Shown: piece by piece, positions 15,820 through 22,847 of the stretch
How the letters are laid out: each line of letters opens with the position of its first letter
Position numbering within the stretch: position 1 is the first letter of the stretch
Position numbers and translations under genes: made by a program
From: Bacteroidota bacterium
GTDB lineage: Bacteria; Bacteroidota; Bacteroidia; Cytophagales; Cyclobacteriaceae
Direction: 5' to 3'
Assembly: GCA_023431285.1 (NCBI GenBank)
Contig: JAEYXN010000329.1
Coordinates: forward strand, 1-29,243
Length of the DNA stretch: 29,243 bases
The notes under the pieces: model-generated
The model's input: the letters and a program-made list of their open reading frames with translations, nothing else
What the model was told of the DNA's origin: nothing
The model's database searches: none

Positions 15820-17520
15820 CTAAGGATTGGTGAAGTCAGGATCGAAGTCTTCCACTTTTGTAAGAGTCCCTTCCACCTTGTTGATCTCTCGTTTATAAAC
15901 ATAGAACTCCTTTCCCTTATAGTGTTCCATCAGTTCACGGTTCTTCTCACCGAGGTCGCGTGCATATATTACTTCATTATTGTAGTAATGGTCATTGCGA
16001 TTGAGATTCTCCACAGGCATAGAGCGAATTACACCCGTCTGCGAGGAGATGAACACTACTGCATTACCGAGACCCTGCTTTTCGACCTGGGTATACACAT
16101 CTTTTCGTTCTTCGACTACACGATGTTCGCGGTAGGCAATAAAAGGAATACGAACCAGGTTAAACGCAATTCCCAGGAAGAAAAACACTTTAGCCCATCG
16201 TTGGTTTGTGCGCAGCGCTTTCAAGGTGATGAGTATTATCAGGAATGGAAGTCCCTCCAGATAGAATCGGGGCCCATATTGATTTCCACCTGAATGATAG
16301 TAGAAGAAATATCCAATGATCAACAGGAGAAAAAGATAGTCTTCTGGATGAACTAGTATTTTTTTGTAGTCGCGAGCGCGCTTGAAAAGATAAACCAGAT
16401 ACAAAATCAGAAACGACGGTGACGCCCAGTAAAGAAACATTGCCAATCGTTTAAAAGTAAATTTGGCGCCCTTCACCGGCGTGTGGCCCTTTACAAACCC
16501 AAGTGCTTCATCTGCATTGGTCCACATGGTGACTGGCACGAGCGCATTGCCGGTAATCGTGTAGTTGTACCATAGAAAGAAAGCAACACCAGGTATCGCA
16601 CCAACTCCCATCATAACCAACGGAAGAAAAGAACGCAGTTTAAGCTGATATAGAAAATATACGCCTATCGGGAGAAGAAAAATCAGCGCGGTGAGTTGCC
16701 GCGTCATGACCAGGAGTCCGAGAAAAAATCCGGCGCCAAGAACGTACAATATTTTCTTTGTTTGGAGATAACGATATGAAAGATAGACGAACAATAGTCC
16801 CACTAACATACTTACCATGTGAGAGAAATACGTCGCTGCATTAAAGATGAAAAAGGACGAGAAAGCTAATGCTACCGTTGCCCAAAGAGCCACACGTTCG
16901 TCGTAAATTCTTCTGACGAACTTAAACGTCATCAACATAGCGGCGACACCGATTACGGCGTTGACGAGAAACGTTGGAATGCCCAACACAAAAGCGATAC
17001 TCAACATCAATGGCCATCCTGGAGGAAAGCGACCAACCCACTTACCATCCTTTTGCGCAAGGTGATGGAATTCAAAAAACTCTGGTTCCGGATGCACTTC
17101 GTCCCAAAGTTTTCCCTGACTAAGTTGTTCCGCCTGAAATAAATATGCGTACTCATCGGCCGAATTGGGAAATTGCTCCATCCCTACCGTTGCGACAAGG
17201 GTTGTGATCGCAAAAAATATCACCACGAGCCACACCATTGAAACCTTCACCTTTGTCAGAAGTTTTTCTTCGAGCGCATGAATTTTTTCCAACAACTTCC
17301 CATACCAGGTAAAATATAATGTGGCTATGATGAGGAGTGCGACCCAAATCCCTTCGTGAAAAAGGTATCCGATCATATCTGCGTAGTAAGCAGGCTCATT
17401 TTCTTCGTTGTGTGGAAAATGCGGGGAAAGTTTTTGAATGATCGATGGTTCGGCGATTTGAAACAGACCGAGGGCAATTAAAGTAATAACGAGGGCTGCA
17501 AGCAGTAGCGCTCTTTTCAT
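15820..17520 (-). CDS. GT-C type integral-membrane glycosyltransferase (GT39/ArnT-like)
   Basis: A 566-residue polytopic inner-membrane protein with roughly eleven to thirteen hydrophobic helices. The first periplasmic loop contains NSADEYAYLF (Asp122, Glu123), the acidic motif expected of GT-C enzymes that use polyprenyl-phosphate sugars, followed by the loop motif GRFPPGWPL. A soluble C-terminal part (~470-566) follows the last helix. Such enzymes move a sugar to lipid, protein or glycan acceptors on the outer face of the inner membrane; neither donor nor acceptor can be named here. It lies 96 bases after dusB on the same strand and 17 bases ahead of the Asp-box protein gene. Confidence 0.8.
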   Translation of the reverse strand: MKRALLLAALVITLIALGLFQIAEPSIIQKLSPHFPHNEENEPAYYADMIGYLFHEGIWVALLIIATLYFTWYGKLLEKIHALEEKLLTKVKVSMVWLVVIFFAITTLVATVGMEQFPNSADEYAYLFQAEQLSQGKLWDEVHPEPEFFEFHHLAQKDGKWVGRFPPGWPLMLSIAFVLGIPTFLVNAVIGVAAMLMTFKFVRRIYDERVALWATVALAFSSFFIFNAATYFSHMVSMLVGLLFVYLSYRYLQTKKILYVLGAGFFLGLLVMTRQLTALIFLLPIGVYFLYQLKLRSFLPLVMMGVGAIPGVAFFLWYNYTITGNALVPVTMWTNADEALGFVKGHTPVKGAKFTFKRLAMFLYWASPSFLILYLVYLFKRARDYKKILVHPEDYLFLLLIIGYFFYYHSGGNQYGPRFYLEGLPFLIILITLKALRTNQRWAKVFFFLGIAFNLVRIPFIAYREHRVVEERKDVYTQVEKQGLGNAVVFISSQTGVIRSMPVENLNRNDHYYNNEVIYARDLGEKNRELMEHYKGKEFYVYKREINKVEGTLTKVEDFDPDFTNP

Positions 17521-17616
17521 GTTCAGGCAGGTTTGGTGCCCTTAAAATAAGAAGGATTCTGACTTAGGACGAATTATGAGATTAAATCAGAGGCAGACAT
17601 GAAGGGCGAGACACAT

Positions 17617-18609
17617 TCAGGCGGCTACAAGTCGCGCGTACGATGTACTGACGTCCTCAAGAATTGCCACGACTTCGTCATACGTGCCTGCTTCCACCAA
17701 TCTTGTGCGAAATGGTTTGAAATCAGGGAAACCTTTGAAATAGTTCGCGTAATGACGACGCATTTCAAAAATACCGAGCTTATCTCCTTTCCATTGAATA
17801 GAAAAATCGAGATGCTTTTTTGTTGCCCTCACCCGTTCCTGAAGCGATGGAGCATTGGGCATCTCGCCGGTTTTAAGAAAATGTTTTATCTCTGAAAATA
17901 TCCATGGATAACCTATGGAGGCTCGCCCGATCATGATTCCATCAACGCCATATCTGTTCTTGTACTCCAGGGCTTTTTGGGGTGAATCGATATCTCCGTT
18001 TCCGAATATCGGAATATGCATTCGCGGATTCTCTTTTATTTTCGCAATGAGAGTCCAATCAGCAGATCCTTTGTACATCTGAACACGTGTTCTTCCGTGC
18101 ACAGTCAACGCTTTGATACCAATATCCTGAAGGCGCTCTGCCACTTCAACAACGTTCTTAGTTGCATCATCCCAGCCCAGTCTGGTCTTCACAGTCACGG
18201 GAAGGTGTGTACTTTTCACAATTTCCGCTGTCATCTGAACCATCTTTGGGATGTCCTGCAAAAGAGCAGCACCTGCTCCTCTGCAAGCTACAGCCTTTAC
18301 TGGGCAGCCATAGTTTATGTCAATCAAGTCTGGATTAACACTGGTCGCGATCTTCGCCGACTCTACCATGTTCCCGATGTCTCCACCGAAGAGTTGAATA
18401 CCTATTGGTCGCTCGTACTCAAAAATATCCAGCTTTTGCTTGCTTTTGGCGGCATCACGAATTAAACCTTCCGATGAAATGAACTCCGTATACATCAGAT
18501 CCGCGCCACCTTCTTTACACACCGCGCGGAACGGCGGATCACTCACATCCTCCATCGGCGCAAGCAAAAGGGGAAATTCCCCGATTTCTACATTTCCAAT
18601 CTTAACCAT
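17617..18609 (-). CDS. dusB: tRNA-dihydrouridine synthase
   Basis: A 330-residue FMN enzyme that reduces specific uridines in tRNA. TIM-barrel motifs in order: LLLAPMEDVSDPPFR (~14-28), IQLFGGD, DINYGCPVKAV (~97-107) with the catalytic Cys expected in the ACRGAGAALL segment just after, KTRLGWDD, VHGRTR, FGNGDI and IGRASIGYPWIF. A helical C-terminal tRNA-binding part follows. Length and motifs fit DusB best among the Dus families. A candidate -7 box lies 62 bases upstream. It leads the leftward group, though the 96-base gap to the next gene leaves cotranscription open. Confidence 0.93.
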   Translation of the reverse strand: MVKIGNVEIGEFPLLLAPMEDVSDPPFRAVCKEGGADLMYTEFISSEGLIRDAAKSKQKLDIFEYERPIGIQLFGGDIGNMVESAKIATSVNPDLIDINYGCPVKAVACRGAGAALLQDIPKMVQMTAEIVKSTHLPVTVKTRLGWDDATKNVVEVAERLQDIGIKALTVHGRTRVQMYKGSADWTLIAKIKENPRMHIPIFGNGDIDSPQKALEYKNRYGVDGIMIGRASIGYPWIFSEIKHFLKTGEMPNAPSLQERVRATKKHLDFSIQWKGDKLGIFEMRRHYANYFKGFPDFKPFRTRLVEAGTYDEVVAILEDVSTSYARLVAA

Positions 18610-18670
18610 TATTCTTTTTCAACGGATGCCTCAAAATCCGGCGGCAGCGCTATTTCACTATATTAGCGCG

Positions 18671-18678
18671 CAAATTTA
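18671..18678 (-). promoter_or_regulatory. Candidate -7 box for dusB
   Basis: Read leftward this is TAAATTTG, matching TAnnTTTG, placing transcription start around 55 bases before the dusB ATG. No TTG is found at the usual upstream spacing. It lies in the 105-base divergent gap shared with the CPBP protease gene, for which I saw no box. Confidence 0.4.
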
Positions 18679-18714
18679 CGCACGTTTTTCCATCCTGTGA
18701 AGCGACACTGAAAT

Positions 18715-19638
18715 ATGAGCGATTTGCGATCATCCCAGGGCCTCAGACACCCTGTAACTTCCATTTTCTTAACGCTTTTTATCGTTCTGGTGGTCTTCCA
18801 GCTGATCGGACCGCTGATCGGGATGTTGATTGCCTATCCGTTTTACCCGGGCTCCCCCGATGAATTTCAAAAATCGCTTGAAGATCCGTTTAAGCATCCG
18901 GAACTAAGATCCATCATCCTGATCATGCAGGGTTGTGGTGCCTTCTTCGGTCTGATCGTAGTGCCATACTTCCTGTTGAGAGCGCAGGGTAGAGATCTTC
19001 GAAATCTGCTTAGCGGACAAGTCTATCCCCGGATTATCCTTATTTCCATCCTTGTGGTTTTGATTTCCGTACCGCTGAACTCATTCTTCATCGAATGGAA
19101 TAAAGGTATCACCTTGCCGTGGGGGGATGACTGGTTTCGGGGAATGGAAAAGAAACTGGAGGAGGGCACTAAGTTCCTGATACAATTTAATTCACCCCTC
19201 GACACCCTTGGTGTATTGATCGTTATTGCAATACTCCCTGCCATTGGCGAAGAGATTGTCTTCCGTGGCATGATCCAAAAAGACCTTTATCGCGCAACGG
19301 GGAATATACACGTCGCGATCTGGGTTGCAGCGATATTATTCAGTGCCATTCATATTCAGTTCCTTGGATTTGTTCCCCGCATGTTACTGGGTGCGCTGTT
19401 CGGCTACCTGTATTACTGGTCCGGAAGTCTTTGGATGGCAATACTCGGGCATTTTGTTAACAACGGTTTTGCACTGGGGGCAATGTATCTGCAGCAACGT
19501 GGCGTGGTCGATGCTGATCTCGAAAATACTTCATTGCCCTGGCAAGCAGTTCTCGTTTCGGCGCTTTGCACCGCCCTGTTGCTTTATAGTTTCAAAACCT
19601 TTTTTAATCACAATCCGAAATCCGATATTCCGGATTAA
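18715..19638 (+). CDS. CPBP-family intramembrane metalloprotease
   Basis: A 307-residue membrane protein with about eight hydrophobic helices and the CAAX-protease/bacteriocin-processing (CPBP/ABI) signature. Motif 1 is EEIVFRG (Glu179, Glu180, Arg184), motif 2 is the His in FSAIHIQF (His213), and motif 3 is GHFVNN (His246, Asn250). All proposed catalytic and metal-site residues are present, so an active glutamic/metalloprotease is likely; the substrate is unknown. It is followed 33 bases later by cdsA on the same strand, suggesting a shared transcript. Confidence 0.9.
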   Translation: MSDLRSSQGLRHPVTSIFLTLFIVLVVFQLIGPLIGMLIAYPFYPGSPDEFQKSLEDPFKHPELRSIILIMQGCGAFFGLIVVPYFLLRAQGRDLRNLLSGQVYPRIILISILVVLISVPLNSFFIEWNKGITLPWGDDWFRGMEKKLEEGTKFLIQFNSPLDTLGVLIVIAILPAIGEEIVFRGMIQKDLYRATGNIHVAIWVAAILFSAIHIQFLGFVPRMLLGALFGYLYYWSGSLWMAILGHFVNNGFALGAMYLQQRGVVDADLENTSLPWQAVLVSALCTALLLYSFKTFFNHNPKSDIPD

Positions 19639-19671
19639 TCTTTACCGGGACGAAACGCGAACCTCACTTCT

Positions 19672-20511
19672 GTGAAAAAAAAGCTCAGCACTTATAACAA
19701 CCTGACCCAGCGAATCATTACGGGATTACTGGGGGCTGCCGTTCTCATTGCAGAGGTTTGTATAAGTTCATGGTCGTACTTCCTGATCTTCTTTATCATT
19801 TGTTTCTTCTCGATGCTGGAGTTCTATAAGCTGATTGGGCTTGATGGTATGGTGCCGGTGAAAGCATTCGGAACCTTCTGCGGCTTGACCATTTTCTCTT
19901 TATCATTTCTCATTGAATCAGATGTGGTGTCGCATCACTACTATTATTTGTTTTTTCCGTTGGTCGCGTGCGTTTACATGATCAAGCTTTACAAAAAAAC
20001 GGAACGCAAACCTTTTACAAATATCGCATTCACGTTTCTTGGGATCTTCTATGTGAGTGTTCCATTCGCGCTGTTGAATATTACCGCGTTCCATAACGGT
20101 GTTTACAATTATGAGATCGTATTTGGATTGCTGTTTATCCTTTGGGCCAGCGACACCGGAGCATATTTCGCGGGTACGTTCTTTGGGAAGAGGAAACTTT
20201 TTGAACGTATCTCCCCTAAAAAATCATGGGAAGGATTCTTTGGCGGTGCGCTGCTCGCACTGATTTTTGCTTACGGACTCGCGCAATTCTTCGAAACGTT
20301 TACCCTTCTTCAATGGATTGTCATTGGGCTGATCATCATAATCGGCGGCACATTCGGCGACCTTGTTGAGTCTTTGTTAAAGCGAAGCATTGAGATCAAG
20401 GATTCAGGGACCGCACTGCCCGGCCATGGCGGGTTCCTCGACCGCTTCGATGGGCTTTTAATTTCAATGCCTTTCATCGTAGCGTTCGTCGAACTTGTGA
20501 TGATGCGGTAA
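19672..20511 (+). CDS. cdsA: Phosphatidate cytidylyltransferase
   Basis: A 279-residue inner-membrane enzyme making CDP-diacylglycerol from phosphatidic acid and CTP, the branch point for membrane phospholipids. The C-terminal signature of the family is complete at ~233-261: SLLKRSIEIKDSG, LPGHGG and LDRFDG. The segment GAYFAGTFFGKRKLF with PKKSWEG (~160-185) is also typical. The start is GTG at 19672, giving MKKKLSTYNNLTQRIITG, the usual N-terminus before the first helix. It follows the CPBP gene by 33 bases. Confidence 0.95.
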   Translation: MKKKLSTYNNLTQRIITGLLGAAVLIAEVCISSWSYFLIFFIICFFSMLEFYKLIGLDGMVPVKAFGTFCGLTIFSLSFLIESDVVSHHYYYLFFPLVACVYMIKLYKKTERKPFTNIAFTFLGIFYVSVPFALLNITAFHNGVYNYEIVFGLLFILWASDTGAYFAGTFFGKRKLFERISPKKSWEGFFGGALLALIFAYGLAQFFETFTLLQWIVIGLIIIIGGTFGDLVESLLKRSIEIKDSGTALPGHGGFLDRFDGLLISMPFIVAFVELVMMR

Positions 20512-20787
20512 TTTATTGATATACTTCCACGCATCTATGACCTCTTCCTTCTGTAGAGATTAAGATGTTCTTAAAATAAAAATATTGACCACGGAGAAAT
20601 CCCGAAATTTCCTGCACCTTCTTTTCATGAAAGGCGAATTAATAATCATATTAGATATCAGCAACAGATGATGTTGCACGTCTGACTTTCATGGCCCTGA
20701 TTTTTAGAATGGAAACGCAGGAGACGATGTAAAATATCTATCTTGCAACCGTTTTCGAATAGGATTAAGATAATCTAAACTGTTCAT

Positions 20788-22062
20788 ATGGCTTACATCG
20801 AACCGGCACCGCTGAAAGACAAGGAGAATCCCTTTGAAGCGATGATGTCGCGATTTCAGAAGGCTTCACAAATTCTCGGCCTTGAAGAACAAATCTATAA
20901 CGTATTAAAGAACCCTGCCCGCCAGGTTATTGTCTCACTCCCTGTAACAATGGATGACGGCAGCATTCAGGTGTTTGAGGGGTATCGTGTGATTCACTCT
21001 ACCATCCTTGGTCCTTCGAAGGGAGGTATTCGTTTTGATCCCGGCGTGCATCTGGATGAGGTGAAAGCTCTTGCTGCATGGATGACGTGGAAGTGCGCTG
21101 TGGTTGATATTCCTTATGGGGGTGCGAAAGGCGGAGTGACATGCAATCCACGCCAGATGTCTGCCGGTGAAATTGAACGTCTCATGCGGGCATACACCCA
21201 GGCAATGGCCGACGTATTTGGTCCAGACCAGGATATCCCTGCGCCGGACATGGGTACCGGACCAAGGGAGATGGCATGGCTGATGGACCAGTTCTCAAGG
21301 ATCCAGGGGATGACCACTCACGCGGTGGTCACTGGAAAACCGTTGGTGATGGGTGGATCACTTGGAAGAACTGAAGCAACGGGTCGCGGCGTAATGGTTT
21401 CGGCCCTTACGGCGATGGAAAAACTCAAGATCAATCCCTACAAAGCGACGTGCGCTGTTCAGGGTTTTGGTAACGTGGGTTCATGGGCAGCGCGACTTCT
21501 TCACGAGCGCGGCCTTGTGATTCAGGCGATCAGCGACCTTTCCGGCGCGTACTTCAATGAAGGTGGAATTGACATCGGGGAGGCAATTAAATATCGCGAC
21601 AGCAACAAGGGTTCACTCGACGGATTTGGCGGCGCGGAAAAAATTGCAAATAAGGATCTCCTTACCTTGCCTGTTGACTTGCTCGTCCCTGCCGCTACCG
21701 AAGATGTAATCACTATTGATAATGCGCCCGACATAAAAGCCAGATTAATTGTTGAAGGCGCCAATGGGCCGACCTCTTCCCGCGCTGATAATATCATCAA
21801 TGAGAAAGGTATCACCGTAGTGCCTGATATTCTTGCCAACGCAGGTGGTGTTACGGTGTCTTATTTTGAGTGGGTCCAGAACCGACTTGGTTATAAGTGG
21901 ACTGCGGATCGTGTGAACCGCAGATCAGACCGTATCATGAAAGATGCGTTTAACAACGTCTATAAGACCGCGCTGGAATATAAGGTCCCTATGAGGATCG
22001 CTGCTTACATGGTGGCGATCGACAAAGTGGCGAAGACCTATAAGTTTCGGGGAGGCTACTAA
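20788..22062 (+). CDS. gdhA: Glutamate dehydrogenase (Glu/Leu/Phe/Val family)
   Basis: A 424-residue enzyme that interconverts glutamate with 2-oxoglutarate and ammonia. Signatures: LGPSKGGIRF (~75-83), MTWKCAVVDIPYGGAKGGV (Lys102 and the catalytic Lys114), APDMGTGPREMAW and the Rossmann loop QGFGNVG (~224-230) followed by AISDLSGAYFNEGGIDI. Length and the region after the Rossmann loop resemble the catabolic NAD-type RocG/GudB enzymes more than the ~450-residue NADP-type, so glutamate breakdown is my inference. The 276-base gap before it holds small hairpins (for example GCAACA/TGTTGC at 20661-20677) but no exact promoter box or gene. A strong hairpin follows the stop. Confidence 0.92.
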   Translation: MAYIEPAPLKDKENPFEAMMSRFQKASQILGLEEQIYNVLKNPARQVIVSLPVTMDDGSIQVFEGYRVIHSTILGPSKGGIRFDPGVHLDEVKALAAWMTWKCAVVDIPYGGAKGGVTCNPRQMSAGEIERLMRAYTQAMADVFGPDQDIPAPDMGTGPREMAWLMDQFSRIQGMTTHAVVTGKPLVMGGSLGRTEATGRGVMVSALTAMEKLKINPYKATCAVQGFGNVGSWAARLLHERGLVIQAISDLSGAYFNEGGIDIGEAIKYRDSNKGSLDGFGGAEKIANKDLLTLPVDLLVPAATEDVITIDNAPDIKARLIVEGANGPTSSRADNIINEKGITVVPDILANAGGVTVSYFEWVQNRLGYKWTADRVNRRSDRIMKDAFNNVYKTALEYKVPMRIAAYMVAIDKVAKTYKFRGGY

Positions 22063-22067
22063 TCCTG

Positions 22068-22110
22068 TCTCGCGGGATACGCACCTAAGTCTCATGCGTA
22101 TCCCGCGGGA
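22068..22110 (+). terminator. Strong hairpin after glutamate dehydrogenase, terminator-like
   Basis: Perfect 13-base arms (CGCGGGATACGCA at 22071-22083 and its complement at 22095-22107) extend outward by three more pairs, one of them G-U, around an 11-base loop. It starts six bases after the gdh stop. No T-run follows directly, so it may act as a transcript-end stabiliser or need Rho rather than being a classic intrinsic terminator. Confidence 0.55.
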
Positions 22111-22157
22111 GGTCCTAGATTTTGAGAAGATTGGTCTTCAATTTCACCTTAAGGCCT

Positions 22158-22165
22158 TATCTTTG
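22158..22165 (+). promoter_or_regulatory. Candidate -7 box for psd
   Basis: TATCTTTG matches TAnnTTTG exactly. Transcription would begin near 22173, about 15 bases before the ATG at 22188, which supports that start over the TTG at 22122. The nearest TTG (22131-22133) is 24 bases upstream, longer than usual. Confidence 0.45.
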
Positions 22166-22187
22166 GATTTCCATAAATTTTTTAAAC

Positions 22188-22847
22188 ATGACCATTCACC
22201 GCGAAGGCCGGACGTTACTTTTCATCTTGCTGGTAATTCTTTTCGCTCTGAACTGGGCGGTATTTTATTTCTATCCGCAGAGCCCGCTCGTCCAGAATTC
22301 CGCTATCCTGATCAGTGTCCTTTTTTATCTACTGATACTGCAGTTCTTCCGCAATCCGATCTTCAACATCAGTCGCGATGAGAAAACCGTTCTTGCACCC
22401 GCCGATGGGAAGATCGTTGTGATTGAAGAAACTGACGAGCCCGAGTATTTCAAAGGCCGACGCAAGCAGGTTTCCATCTTTATGTCTCCCGTGAATGTAC
22501 ACGTTAACCGCATGCCCGTCGGCGGAACGATTAGTTTCTATAAATATCATCCGGGAAAATATCTTGTGGCATGGCATCCGAAGTCAAGCACAGAAAATGA
22601 ACGCACCACCGTTGCCGTTAAGATGAAAGACGGCGCTGAAATTCTATTCCGTCAGATCGCCGGTGCGCTTGCGCGAAGAATAAAATGTTATGTAAAGGAA
22701 GGGCAGACGCTTGAGCAGGGACAGGAATTTGGGTTCATCAAGTTCGGCTCAAGGGTTGATATCTATTTGCCACTCGACGCAAAAGTGACGGTCAAGATTG
22801 GTGAGATCACAAAGGGTGGCCGCACTGTCATTGCAGAACTTCCTTAA
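22188..22847 (+). CDS. psd: Phosphatidylserine decarboxylase, PSD-A (archaeal-like) type
   Basis: A 219-residue proenzyme that converts phosphatidylserine to phosphatidylethanolamine. It has an N-terminal membrane segment (~10-50) and the family landmarks PADGKIVVIEE, MSPVNVHVNRMPVGG, HPGKYLVAWHPKSSTENER and, near the end, FIKFGSRVDIYLP. In the last of these, self-cleavage at Gly-Ser creates the pyruvoyl cofactor on the Ser. The short length and FGS site mark the PSD-A group common in Bacteroidota. I chose the ATG at 22188, which gives the expected MTIHREG start and sits just after a -7 box. Its TAA overlaps the TAA of the convergent gene by four bases. Confidence 0.93.
   Translation: MTIHREGRTLLFILLVILFALNWAVFYFYPQSPLVQNSAILISVLFYLLILQFFRNPIFNISRDEKTVLAPADGKIVVIEETDEPEYFKGRRKQVSIFMSPVNVHVNRMPVGGTISFYKYHPGKYLVAWHPKSSTENERTTVAVKMKDGAEILFRQIAGALARRIKCYVKEGQTLEQGQEFGFIKFGSRVDIYLPLDAKVTVKIGEITKGGRTVIAELP

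Noticed and set aside
20628..20672. Tiny 14-codon frame in the gap before glutamate dehydrogenase as a leader peptide
   Set aside because: There is no run of regulatory codons, no attenuator with T-tract after it and no promoter box in front, so chance is the simpler explanation.
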